From contig CM038923.1 in assembly GCA_021904315.1 (NCBI GenBank), positions 2,294,001-2,358,000 on the forward strand: DNA of 64,000 nucleotides. The letters run 5' to 3'. The notes under the pieces are model-generated. The model had not been told where the DNA came from, made no database searches, and worked only from the letters and a program-made list of their open reading frames with translations. Of this stretch, positions 11,203 through 22,611 are shown in pieces; the first letter of the stretch is position 1; every line of letters begins with the position of its first letter. This DNA is from Sphagnum magellanicum (taxonomy: Eukaryota > Streptophyta > Sphagnopsida > Sphagnales > Sphagnaceae). The position numbers and the translations under genes were made by a program.

Positions 11203-11799
11203 TCATAAACAATTCTGAGTTTGAACTTTTCCAAATGTCTTGAATGGAACTAGAGGATGTGGGAAGGACAGAACTTGTGCATAATCGATTTCGGCAAATA
11301 GCTCTTCTTCTACGTCGTACTTCTGCGCGGTTTCCTTCAAATCCACATCAGTCATATGCTGCATCACTTCCTCCATCACGCGGTTCCTAATATTTTCTTC
11401 GTTAGGCATAGGAATATTTCCTTCAACAAGCTCTTCCTCCGTTACCTCGTCTTCCTCCTCCTCCTCTTGTTCCTCCTCTGACGATGAAGTAAAAGGATGC
11501 GAGTCGAACACTCTCCCTGCTCCTCTCGTGTTCATCCCATCGAACCTGGCCGAGAATCCAAGAGGATGATGATGACAGTTTCTCCCTAAAATCTGAGCCC
11601 CGCTCTGATTCTTGAGCGGCGTTGGAATCTCGATTGGGCACAATATCCTCCACACCCCTCGCAGTCTGCATGTAGAATGCTGATCAGCAGCAGCAAACGC
11701 GGGAGTTGTGGGAAGTTGTTCTCCTCGGAGTTGAGAGACGTTGTTGCCACAATGGGCGAGTTTGAAAATGCAAGAATAGAAAGTTGCCATTGCGACCAC
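11203..11799 (-). CDS. Unidentified acidic coding-like fragment upstream of the PhzF exons
   Basis: A 198-codon open frame starts with MVAMATFYSC, which could be a plastid targeting region (Ser, Cys and few acidic residues). A Glu-rich block follows (SSSEEEQEEEEEDEVTEEE), then a helical-looking stretch with VMEEVMQHMTDVDLKETA and YAQVLSFPHPLVPF. I do not recognise the family. It does not resemble the missing PhzF N-terminal exon. It lies directly upstream of that gene piece inside the CACTA element, so it is either a second captured fragment or the 5' end of a chimeric transcript. An overlapping minus frame at 11423-11671 is rich in Ser and Arg; the true exon structure is unclear. Confidence 0.4.
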   Translation of the reverse strand: MVAMATFYSCIFKLAHCGNNVSQLRGEQLPTTPAFAAADQHSTCRLRGVWRILCPIEIPTPLKNQSGAQILGRNCHHHPLGFSARFDGMNTRGAGRVFDSHPFTSSSEEEQEEEEEDEVTEEELVEGNIPMPNEENIRNRVMEEVMQHMTDVDLKETAQKYDVEEELFAEIDYAQVLSFPHPLVPFKTFGKVQTQNCL

Positions 11800-12176
11800 C
11801 TCAAACGTTGAAAAAGAAATCCAAATCCGAAGAAATCATGTCTCCCTTTGACCCGTCTCTTTGTGTACCTGCCTTCCTCCCTTGCACTCGTCTCTAGTCC
11901 CACAAACGAGCTTCTCCCATGCGCACAACAAAAGTGCGCAAGGAATTAGGAGCAAAATATCCGAAATTTGCTCCAAATCCATCTTCTAGGGTTGGTCTCA
12001 TGGGTGACAGGAGTGGGTGGGGACTCGTTCGGCATGCTTGCTGATTAGGGCAATTCACGGTTCTGTAGGTGATGGAGAATTGGGTGAGTCAAATCCACAA
12101 GACCCACCAGACCCAATCCGCAAGATAGTGAAGAGAAGTCTCAAATTCGCGTGAGAAAGAGAGAGAGTGATATATC

Positions 12177-12999
12177 ATGCACTGCACAGAGCGATGGCTA
12201 TATCCTCTTGCCTCATCCCCATCCCACAGCAGCTTAGCTTTCGCCCTGCCTTCTTCATCCTCCAAGCATGTTCTTGTAAGCCTAGAAAAGTGTGCCACAG
12301 ATGGGATGAAGCAATGCTGTGAAGGAGATGCTGTTAATGATGCAACAGCTGGCGCAAGGAATTGTAACAACAACGGGGAAGCTCCAAGCCAGGTGCATCA
12401 ACAGATATTGGCTTCATCAGCAGGAGGTAGGGGATCAGCAGTAATTCAAGGTGGATACGGGATGGAGCGCCTAAGACCGGGATTGAGGGTCAAGTTTGTG
12501 AGCAATTGGACGCTCAAAATGAAGCCTGTGAATCATAGAAGGTTCAGTCTCAGAAGGAGTTGTTACGGATTTGGAAGTATGGCTGAGAAAGGACCTTTGC
12601 TTCTTGCAACCATGGGCAATGTACCACAGTGTACCTCTTCTGTTGTTGCAGGTGCTTTGCAAACTTTGATGTTCTGTCAATGTCTCTACATGATGTTTGC
12701 TTGTTTGCATGTCCTGTGCAATCTTGGTGATGTTTTGGTTCTTTTTCATACTGGCAGACCTTATTGTTGAGAAAGTGCACATGGTGATGGCATCCTCAAT
12801 AGCTGCAGCAAGCTTCTTAGATGCTTCCAAGCCACAGACTCAAAGCACATCCAAGAGACTAGCTCAGAATGTGGACAATGAGGCAAACCAGGCAGGAGCA
12901 CAGATGCCAGTGGAGTCTTCCTCCATTGCTGCCAAAAGTGGAACAGATGCTCCCAAATGCCAAACCCCGAAGAGTCTCAAAGAGACTACTAGTTCATAA
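12177..12999 (+). CDS. Unidentified plus-strand coding-like segment inside the CACTA element
   Basis: Open frames run in two pieces (12177-12770 and 12697-12999) opposite in direction to the PhzF exons. A second frame starting at ATG 12194 reads MAISSCLIPIPQQLSF, a plausible plastid transit peptide, and a GTAAGC donor-like site follows at about 12270. The longer frame contains GMERLRPGLRVKFVSNWT and FSLRRSCYGFGSMAEKG. The second piece after a CAG acceptor-like site near 12757 contains SSIAAKSGTDAPKCQTP, a unit that recurs downstream. I cannot assign a family. It may be another captured gene fragment. Confidence 0.35.
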
Positions 13000-13290
13000 A
13001 GCAGTCAATAAGGCAAGTTAGGCAGAAGCCAATATGTCATTCAAGTCCTCCATAGTTGTAGAGAACTTATTAGTTACCAAGTGCCAAACCTAAACTGCCT
13101 CAAGAAAATTAACACACAAAACAAATGCAATGGCAAGTCAAGATGAAGAGCACATGGCATTGCAACCCTCCATAGCCGCAAAAAGTATATCAGATAGTCC
13201 TGAGTGCCAAACCAAAAGTGTCTCAAAGATAGTAGCTCCAAAAATGGACAGTAAGGCAAGTCAGGAGGAAGTCCCATTGGGCTTATGAGC
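12795..13290 (+). repeat. Degenerate tandem repeat, about 100-170 bp units
   Basis: The phrase around TCCTCCATTGCTGCC / TCCTCCATAGTTGTA / CCCTCCATAGCCGCA recurs three or more times. Each copy is followed by a stretch ending in GTGCCAAACC- or TGCCAAACC-type sequence and a GGCAAGTyAGG-type block. The first copies stay in the plus-strand frame and later copies have stops. This suggests expansion of a coding repeat that then decayed. Confidence 0.5.
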
Positions 13291-14439
13291 CAATTGTTTT
13301 GCAGATAGTAGATACAAATACTGGAGATTCATGAAGCATACCATAGATATGGTTAAGGTTCTAGAAAGCATGTTGTCAAAAAACCCTAAAACAATGAGGT
13401 TCTGCCAATTCCTTAGAAGAAATGTCATGTTAGAAAAAGTGTGGCAGATTTCTCCTACTGCCACTCAATGCCAAGGTGCACATCTAGCAAACCTTGATGT
13501 GTCCCCAGACTTCAAAAGTCTTGGAGGAGGTCATGAAGGAGGGGATGGATTTCCAAGTTTGTTGGTAAACATGAGCTTTTCTGGACTCTAATTGCTTCTA
13601 TTTCAAGTCTGCATGGATGCCTTCCAAAGTTACAGATTTGACACCATCCCACATGCCATACATCTCACCCACCTATCTTCTTGTTGTATTTGTATCCATG
13701 ACTCCTCTCTGCATCATAACTTGATTGTGGACACGCCCTTAGAGCTTGAGATGCATTGCTGGCCACACCTGAATTGTGAAATTGTTGGTCACAATTAGGT
13801 TGCAAAAATTGTTCACACAATTACAAAGATCTCTTATATTAGTGCATTTTTTGTCACAAAACAGTCTACATGCACTGTGTTTTGCCTGTCCACAGATAAT
13901 GGCCAACATTTAGACTCTCAACAATGCCTCAACTGAATACCCATGTTGAACCTACTGTTTATGCAGGAAAAACAAACATGCAGTGATTTTGGCTATGGCC
14001 TTAGCTAGTCCACATTCACACATGTATTTGGAGCATCATCAAAAGTTCAATATGGACCTAACATATGTTGGACATCTCACAACTTAAGGATTTAAAAGCT
14101 TCATATTTTATTGTCCCACATGGGAATGAGTGGTTTTTGTCTTCTGCATGCTACCTCAATATCGTGCACAAGAAAGTCAAGCCATTATTTTTCCACCACA
14201 TCCATAATTTTTCCCTCCCCCAAAAGCAAGAGTAAAAATGTAGGTGGAAGTAATCATCAGACGCATGATCAATGCTTGAAATGGGAATATAGAGATAAAA
14301 TATGTCACATTTAACTAATTAATTTACTAATGCCCTGAACCCAATTAACTAGAGATTTTTCAATAATTATTTTAATAATGTTAAAAAAATAAACCTAGTT
14401 TACAAACTTCACCCTTAGTAAACATGTACACCATATAGT

Positions 14440-14552
14440 GAACCATTTTCACCAATGAAGGTAAGGGCAGTGGAATTATAGTGAACTTAATTCACTTTTA
14501 TGGTTGCACAGTGAAATAGCCTAGTGAACTACACCACACTTTCCTAGTAGTG
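14440..14552. repeat. Right terminal and subterminal repeats of the CACTA element
   Basis: TAGTGAAC occurs three times and TTCACT/AGTGAA variants several more times before the terminal TCCTAGTAGTG. This mirrors the left end and supports the element call. Confidence 0.75.
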
Positions 14553-14907
14553 ATACATGCATCAAAGTTCCATCCCATCAAAACATATTTCAACATAAAC
14601 AAACAAGCTATTAGACACTTGAAGGAGGAGAAGTAGGGCAAACCAACCATGCATAGAAACCATAATTCCATGTGGCCTCCAAAGCCACCTCCATGTCAAT
14701 TGTTCTTGATGCATTGATTTGCCCATTTCTTTTATTACAAAACCAAAGTCAAAAGATTCAAGCCCACCCACAATGTTGGGAAGGGACCTAACCCCATCAT
14801 GCCTTCAAGCTGGACATGAAATCCTAAAGTTGTTGATCTAAATGGTCATGTAGCTAATTTTAAAATTTCACCAATAACTGCAAAACTACCTATGGTGTAC
14901 ACCTGGA

Positions 14908-15327
14908 TGGTAAATACATAAACTTTATCCTATATTTTAATATAAATTTGGAGTAAAACATATCATGAAACTAATACTAATAAAATATGCTCATTCAAAT
15001 CTATTCATATTTAGATTTAAAACTTTAATCCAATTATGAAAGTATGAGAAAAACATCAAAATAACAAATCTGGCTATGGAATTGAAGCTTTTCTAGAAAA
15101 CAAAATACTCTTGTTTCATACTCCCACAAAACTCAATGTTCTACAACAATGAGTCATACAATCCTCCTCTTCTTGCCAAAAATGATCATCTTAAAATAAT
15201 CCTATGATCAATTCAAATTCAAATGGTGATAAAAACTATGTAAATTAGCTATTAATTCTTTGAATAGTAACTAGATAAGTAAATATATACTAACTAACTA
15301 TCACAATGAATAATTACTCCCCTAACA
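14908..15327 (-). repeat. LTR of element A (3' LTR relative to its gene)
   Basis: It matches 24521-24939 along its whole length, for example AACATCAAAATAACAAATC and GGAATTGAAGCTTTTC in both. It begins TGGTAAATAC and ends CCTAACA, giving TG...CA boundaries. Confidence 0.8.
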
Positions 15328-16139
15328 TTACCCCACCCGTACTTTGAATTACGTCTTGGAATTCTAGATCAAAATATTTTTAAAAAGTTAAATCTGATGT
15401 TGTTTCTAATCTTGTGAGTCAAAAATTTGATGTTAATATTGTTATATTATAATTTAATCTATCTATACTATAGTTCGATTTATCCATGCACGTACTTCAG
15501 ATTAAATCCATGGATGATTCTTTGTTGTATTCAAAATTTGTTATTAATATTCTTGGACTTTTGTTGTTAATTGTGCATTTGTTTCGTGATTTATTGTTGT
15601 TTGTTCCTATGACTACAACTCTGATGTGATTTGTAATTGTTGTTGTGACTACAAATCTAATGTAATTTGAATTTGCTCCTATTGTTACAGCTCTGATGTT
15701 GACTCAATTTGATCCTCATGTATTTCCTAAGTTTTATGTTCTTTAGTTTGTATCTGTTTTCCTATTTTTGTGGCAGCATATGCATATTCTTGAGAACTAA
15801 CCTCTTGTTAAACATATTATAATGGTTTTAGAATTTGTTCTAATGCATATTTCATACCACCACACTACTAGAAAACATGTGGACAAACCATTACAGACAA
15901 CCACCCAATTCAACTTTGGGTGGTCTTCACATGACATAAACAACTCATGATTTTGTTGAGTCGGCAGATCCCACCAGAAACTCACCAAAGTGATCATGTA
16001 GTGAGAAGCAATGGTGGTTTAAGAATTTTCTGCTTGAAGTGCTTTTGAGCATGGTTGAAAAAATTTCATTCCACCTTTTTAAACCACTTGGGTGATTTTT
16101 CTTAAAGGTCATTCTAGGCATTATGCACAAGGTTAACCA

Positions 16140-16590
16140 CCTTACAAGGTAGGTAGGTAGGTAATATAGTTAAGTTATACCTAGGTTAAGGTATCAATTT
16201 ATACTTAGGTTAGGTAGAATAGGACATGTACTTAAAGTATGTCTATTATAACCTATAGCAACGTTAAGTATATCATAATTTATACATATAGGGTAAGTAT
16301 ATTATAGCCTATGTACCAAGGCTAAATACTAATATATGATTTATTATGTACCTACCTAGGTATATAATGATATATATTTATGTTAAGGTAGGCGAAGCCT
16401 ATTTAATTACATGTAGCTAACCTCAATATAGCCTAATTTTTACACACCTAGTTTATACATACTTAGGATATATGTATTTAATTTATATGTACATAACATC
16501 TACATGCCTATTCTATACATATCTAGCCCTACATATAATCTACATTACTTAAATACCTTACCCTACCTTGCCTATACCCTACATATATCA
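16140..16590. repeat. CCTA/TAGG-rich degenerate repeat
   Basis: Begins with GGTAGGTAGGTAGGTAA and continues with many variants of TTAGGTA, ACCTACCTAGG and CCTACATA. It looks like decayed microsatellite-derived sequence. Similar sequence recurs at 18110-18260 and, far away, at 55560-56560. Confidence 0.5.
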
Positions 16591-18269
16591 CTATGCCAAA
16601 ACTCAACATTTATATTGGCACAAAGAAGGCTACTAACCATTTTCTAGTAATATGGTCATATATGCCATGTTTTTGTGTCTATTTGTGTTATTGTAACCCT
16701 AGATATGACTACATGATTAAAAGTCTTCATGACTATGTGATTAAAAATCTTCTTCATGAACACCACATAATTATTTAATAATATACAATTTGAAACATTA
16801 AAAACTTGTGAATTAAAAAGGGAAAAAAACTAGAAGGTAGACACATGTATATACTTAATAAGCATATTACAAATTTGTAGATGATTAAACACATAATTAG
16901 TGCACAAATGAATGACTAATATTTTATATTTTTTAGAAAATTTGCCTTAAAGTCAATAATTATTTAATGTGAATTTATGGTGTATGGTTTAAAATTAATT
17001 AAGGGAATTTTTTCTTTTTGAAAAGATTGCCAAAAATGGAAAACAATGTTAAAGTTTTTGAAACCATAAAATTAAATTAAATTGATGCCTAAAATACAAT
17101 TAAAACATTTAAGTTGGGACTCTTGCACAAAGGTTTATTTAAATGAATATCTTATTTGATTTTTTGACATTAATTAATGAAATATATTCTTATTAATGAT
17201 ATCTAAATATATATATATTTAAAATCCACATGCCCCAAAATGGCATTGTTTTTCATGTTTCCATGTGATGGGTAGCAAATAATATAAATTTTGATCTTTA
17301 TTCATTTATCAAAGTATTTGGTCATACAACTTGGAATTTTTAAATAATTTATAGTAAATCACACTTAATGAATTGAAAAGAACATTAAAAATAAGATTAA
17401 AACTTACTATTCAAAATAACATTTAGTAAAAATTATGAAATTAAAAGGCATGTGTGTAAATTAATAACTATGACATTTAAGTAATTTAAATAATTTTATA
17501 ACATTTTAAAATGTTGTAAATAATATTATATGTTTCATAGATAACATTATTAATTTAAAAACATTTTTATAACTATAAATAAATATAACATTACATTTAT
17601 ACAATTTTTATTGATTCATTAATTTTTTAAAGGTGGGGAACACATACTCACACACATATACCCAAAACCCCATGTTGATTCAAAATATTTTATTTACAAA
17701 AAATTCATGAAAAAAAGAAAAAAGAATCTTCAAGATATCATTGTTGTTCAAATGTATGAAATAGTGAAGATTTAAATGCATTCTCATTCAAATTACTTGA
17801 CATTTTGGTTTTTAAATTTTCATAAATGTGTAGATCTTGGAAAAATATTTACGATTGAAACTTATTTATTTTCATTTGGACAAAGTATGAAAAATATAAT
17901 AATGGTCAAAGTTGGGTACTTTTGTATGGGATGTGAAATAATGTTGTAAATTTATCCCATATCCTTTGTCACCAAGTTGAATTTTGTAGATTTTACAACT
18001 AGATAAAAAAGTAATACACTACACACAAAACATGCACTAAATATATTCAAATTGCAAATATTATTTGTGATGAGCCAATAAAAAAGGTTTCAAACCAAAA
18101 ACTAAATAGGATGTTACTTACCTACCTAGGTGGCCTATATCTAGATCTAGTCTAGTAGCCTAGCTTTAGGTTTTGGCCTAATTGTTTACGTTTTAGGTTC
18201 CTAAACCTAATTAGGTACCTAGCTTTAGGCCTAGCTTAGGTATAACCTAAATCATTTAGATTCTAGCCA

Positions 18270-18565
18270 CATGGCATAACCTAAGTGGTTAATGTTTAAA
18301 TGTCACATGGCCTAACTTGGGTGGCCAATGTTTAAATGCCACCTAGTAGAACTTGGATGGCTAATGTTTAAATGCCATGTGGCAAAACTTGGATGGTTGA
18401 TGTCTAAATGCCATGTTGCAAAACTTAGATGGCCAATGTATATATGCCATGTGGCATAACTTGGATGGCCAATGCTAAATGCCATGAGGTATAACATGGG
18501 TGGCCAATGTCTAAATGCCACATGGCTTAGCTTGGGTGGCCAATGTATAAATACCACATGGCATT
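18270..18565. repeat. 36-bp minisatellite, about eight units
   Basis: Units follow the pattern ACTTGGATGGCCAATGT, then nTAAATGCCATGTGGCA, with about 36 bp per unit. Because 36 is divisible by three, the minus strand reads as a 12-residue repeat (IGHPSFATWHLN type). That frame is a by-product of the repeat and not evidence of a gene. Confidence 0.8.
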
Positions 18566-18858
18566 GGACCGATCAAAATTATGTTTGACCAATCAATTAG
18601 GGCTTGACCCTAATGACCACCACACGAAACACCCATAAAACCATTAATTATACACTTGTTGCATGGGCACCTTTTTAAAAAACCATTTAAAAAAAAATTG
18701 AACCAAACCACCCAATCGCCAATTCAGTGGTTTCCTTATCCCATTGGGGACCAACCATTACCCTAAACCACTAAGGATACTAGAAACACACTATAGTGGT
18801 ACCACTACAAAATGAATGGTTTGCACAGTGGTTTAACCACATGTTTTCTAATAATGTG

Positions 18859-20400
18859 AACCTTCCTCTAGGAACTAACCTTTCCTCCTCTGAGGTTTGT
18901 TGGTTTCTCTTCTTTTGTTCTTGTCTCTAATGGTCCTGCACCATCAGAATTCCTTCCCTTTTCTTCTTCATATGAAGTTTCTCGTTCTAGAGTGAGGACT
19001 AAAGGTTCGTACAAAAATGATGGTATGACCTTTTCCATCTTTAATATCTTATGCTTGTAGAACTTCTCATTTCTCTATACATTCTTTAGACCTTTTCAAT
19101 ATCTTTCTGGACTATATCTTGCACTACATGCCACCATAGATCTACATCTTTCTTTTCCATTATCAATGCCTTGAATTTTACTTGAAGCAAACTATGTTGC
19201 TTTTTGAGTTCATTGTTTTTTCTGAAAACATTATCATAATTGGAGGGCTTAATTTTCTAGGCCTCCTCTAGAACTTTCTGCAACCTTTCATTAAAAGCCA
19301 TCTACCTCTACAAATTTTTGTCCATTTCTGCTTGCCTTTGGTTAAATTACTTTTGTAATTCATTTTTGGATTGGTATACATTACCAATATCCACTCTGAG
19401 CTCCTTTAACTCCTACCGCTTCAAAAAAATTTACTCCATATTCTTGTAATCTCTCTGAAGTTTATTATGTTCCATACTCAAAGAATCCTATTGTTTTCAA
19501 CTTCTAGTAAGTGGCATTTGTTTGTGTTAGAGTTGCCTGCAAAAAAAAAATTTCCACTATGATCTTTTCCAAATCCTTCTTGTGTTTCTCCTTGTTATTA
19601 ATCTTATGTTTGATTATCTATAGTTCTACCAATACTTCATTATTTTCATGCTTCTTGACCTACAACTCTATTTTGAGCTTTTGCTTTTTCTCCAAAGCCC
19701 CCTGCAAATTCTGAAAAAATTCGTCCTTCTCCTTTATAATCTACTTATTTCTAGTTTCCAAATCAGAAAGTCCAAGTATAATGTTGGTCATTTGTGTGCT
19801 ATACTTTGTTGCTTGTTGAAACATACTAACAACCCTCCTATGTTCATCTGAGTTTGCTTCTAGCCCTAGTATAGACCCTAGTGTATGAAACATAGGAGTT
19901 TGTACCTTGGAATTAATATTTTAAAAACCTAGACTTCTATGTGAAGTCCAAATTTTTCCAAATACATTTGTTCCTATAACAAAACTTAATCTTGAAGGTT
20001 GTTACCTTCATTATTTTGTGGTTCTTGAACAAATTGTTGCACTTATAATATATATAGTTCCAGATCATGTATTTGCTCCTCTATTTCCTACTAGGTTTGA
20101 AATTCTAGCTCCCTCTTGGGCCATCTTTAATGGTCCTACCCATTTGATATGTTTTCTTACTTTAGAGAGATCCATGGTCTTAGATTGGACTTAGGAGACA
20201 TTGACTTATCCTTTTGTCTTTGTTATTGTTGTTGTGGTTATTTCTTCGACAACTCTGTTGTTCGTTGATAATTAACATTGCCCCTTATTATAATATCCTT
20301 TTGTATTTTCTACCTTTTCAATGTATGTTTTTAGTCACAAACGACTTGCAATTAAAAAGTTTATCCCATATGTTTTGGCTTTCATTTTCATCTTGAAAAG
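18859..20400 (-). pseudogene. Distal part of the gag-type gene of element A (decayed)
   Basis: The sequence from 18859 to about 19200 aligns with element B at 30600-30850 (for example CCTTTCCTCyTCTGAGGTyT and ATGATGGyATrACyTTTTCCATCT). The part from 19200 to 20230 has no counterpart in B, where it is deleted. Read on the minus strand it is rich in Glu/Lys/Gln codons, suggesting a coiled coil, but is broken by stops. Confidence 0.45.
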
Positions 20401-21532
20401 TATATAATTAAATAGGTAAGTGACAACTAACTAGTTAACTAATTAGCTAACTAATGAACTAATAAAATTACTAATTATTTAATGAATAAAATATAGACAA
20501 ATAGATTAATAAACTTACTAATTAATTATTTAACAACTAAACTAGAAACTAAATAATTATTTATAGTTATAATCATCAATATATTATGATTATTTAATTA
20601 ATTATATTATTAGTTATTATTAAATATTACTTAATTTATTAGCTAGATAAATTGTAAAAATACTTAATTTTAATTATATATTAAATATAATGATCTATCA
20701 ACCAATTTAATTAGCTAATAATTGGCTAATATTTTAATAATTAGCTAATTATTAATAACTAATTAATTAATATTTCATAACTAAATAAATTAATATAATA
20801 ACTGAAATACTCAGTAATGAATCATTATTAACTATTAATTTTAAATATTTAATACTAATTTTTTAAATTTAATATAATTAAAACCTAGCCTATGCTAACA
20901 ACTTTATTATAATTATTCACATTATTATTTTCATTTTTATAGTTGATAATGAATATAAATGTTAATATCTGATAATAAAAATAACGTTCATTCAATTATT
21001 ATTGTAGCTAGTTGGTAGCCAAGGTCAACTATTTTATTTTTATTATTCATATTATTACTTCATTCATTATAGTTATTTATGAACTATTACAATAAATATT
21101 TTATATTTTCAGTAAGTGTACTTTTCTTTTGAAAATAATTTCTTCATTTGCATAATAATTTATTAAATTTCCAATTTAACTACTCAAGTAATGATTATTA
21201 AATAATAGAACTGAAAATAAAATAATATCAATGATTGATTATAATCATTGAGTAATTCATAATTAATAAATATTAATTATAAATTTGAAATGTAAAAACT
21301 TAAAACTATAGTAATACTTCATAATTGATTACTTATAATAATAATAATGTAGTTTATAACTAACTTAGGTTAGATATTTTATTATTATTATCATTATTAT
21401 ATATGATTATGTCACTTGTTAGAGCTATTATGATTTATTATAAGTAAATTTTTAAAAAGATAAATAAAAATATTTCTTAATAGATACATTAGTCATTTGA
21501 AAATAATTTAATAATAATATGATAATATATTA
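20401..21532. other. Extremely AT-rich segment inside element A
   Basis: Long runs of TAATTA, AATTAATT and ATAATTATT occur with almost no G or C. No coding or terminal-repeat structure is seen. It abuts the inverted gag piece that begins at about 21533. Confidence 0.6.
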
Positions 21533-21875
21533 TAAAAGGTTCAGAGTAATTTAGAATGATGAATAAGTGTATATGCAATCGAATAACATGAAGTAAGAGA
21601 AGAATGAAAGGGTAGAAGTTATTATGAGAAATTATTGAAGTTAGCCAATAATCTTCAACATAGGACAATAAATAGTTTTCTCATTATTGTTTTCAGATGT
21701 GGATTATAACCATATATGCGTGTAACAACAACATGCATGAAAAGAAAAACCTTGCAACAACATAAGGAAATAGCTTTGGTTTGTGAAGAAGGAATTTCTA
21801 AAATAGAGGCTATAAGCAATTTGTCAATACCACAAAGTAATAAAACAATATTAGTTTAGAAACCTCAGATAGTTA
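21533..21875 (+). pseudogene. Inverted C-terminal capsid piece of the gag-type gene of element A
   Basis: On the plus strand this reads KRFRVI, NDE, VYMQ, EKNERVEV and, after a one-base shift, LLKLANNLQHRTINSFL. It then reads MKRKTLQQHKEIALVCEEG. These match the minus-strand capsid of element B (KRYKKVQNDEQVYLQ, YYEILLKLANSLQ). The rest of the gene in A lies on the minus strand, so this segment is inverted. Stops and the frameshift make it dead. Confidence 0.75.
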
Positions 21876-22611
21876 TTAAAAAAATAGGAATGTATTGTAC
21901 AAACTATCACTAATAGAAATTGGCCAAAATGTAACCTCTTTATTTACGACGATTATTTATTTGCAACTACATTTGGACATTTTTGCAACTATTTTTTATG
22001 TTGGTCATATTTATAATTACACTGCAATTAGTTTATGACTATTTTGATGTTCATCCTTACATGTGAACAACATTTAGTTTGGTTTTCATCCCAATTTTTT
22101 TTTAATGTCCCATTAATTGCAAATGTGACCAATTTAATTACAACCCTATGAATATACAAAGGTGTATTTTGTGAATTCTAAGGAATATAATTGGATGTAG
22201 TAGGATTTATAAATGTATATTTTGAATGTATATGAACAACCATATTACATGTGTATTCAAGTATTATTATTAGCATAAATGGCCTAGGTATTATGGTTAA
22301 ATTAATTAATGTATTTTTTGAGTATATTAAAATTTTATGTAAGATATTTACTAAATATATTGTGCCCATATTACAAGTTTATACACACCATCTTATTTTA
22401 TTTCTTAAAATTATTACAAATGACATTATCATCATCATCATTATTATTATTATTATGCGTATTTATATTAATTACATGTAATAATAAACTAAATTTCAAA
22501 TTTATCTTTGATTTTTTAAATAAAAATAATAGTATTTTACTACATAATGATCATAATGATGATGATATTAGAATGATAGGAAAAGTAATTACATAATTAC
22601 TGAGATAATTA
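21876..22611. other. AT-rich segment with a TCA/TTA microsatellite
   Basis: No gene. A trinucleotide run (ATCATCATCATTATTATTATTATTAT) lies at about 22428-22456. The segment separates the inverted capsid piece from the minus-strand capsid piece. Confidence 0.5.

Larger units (their letters stand above)
9061..14552. mobile_element. Non-autonomous CACTA transposon carrying host gene fragments (Pack-CACTA type)
   Basis: The left end reads CACTACTAGGA and the right end TCCTAGTAGTG, a perfect 11-bp terminal inverted repeat. It extends imperfectly through GTGG and GTTCAC on both sides. The three bases outside each end are ATA (9058-9060 and 14553-14555), the 3-bp target duplication expected of CACTA/EnSpm elements. 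Both ends carry repeated TAGTGAAC or its complement, the usual layout of subterminal transposase-binding repeats. No TNP2/TNPD or TNPA-like transposase is recognisable in the 5.5 kb, so the element would need help in trans. Instead the interior holds exons of a PhzF-family gene on the minus strand (9715-11192), an acidic coding-like segment (11203-11799, minus) and a plus-strand coding-like segment (12177-12999). Introns are retained, which indicates capture of genomic DNA rather than cDNA. Confidence 0.88.
15861..18858. mobile_element. CACTA-like non-autonomous element nested in retrotransposon A
   Basis: The left end CACACTACTAGAAAACATGTGG and the right end CCACATGTTTTCTAATAATGTG are near-perfect inverted repeats (only three differences). 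CACTACTAGAAAA is a classic CACTA terminus. The flanks on either side join up as one sequence resembling element B at about 30560-30620, which shows that this is an insertion. A 3-bp target duplication is not clear (CCA or CAC on the left, TGA or AAC on the right), consistent with age. No transposase is seen. The interior holds CCTA/TAGG-rich sequence and a 36-bp minisatellite. Confidence 0.7.

Noticed and set aside
18312..18557. 81-codon minus-strand frame as a histidine/tryptophan-rich repeat protein
   Set aside because: It is the translation of the 36-bp minisatellite; its openness follows from the multiple-of-three period.
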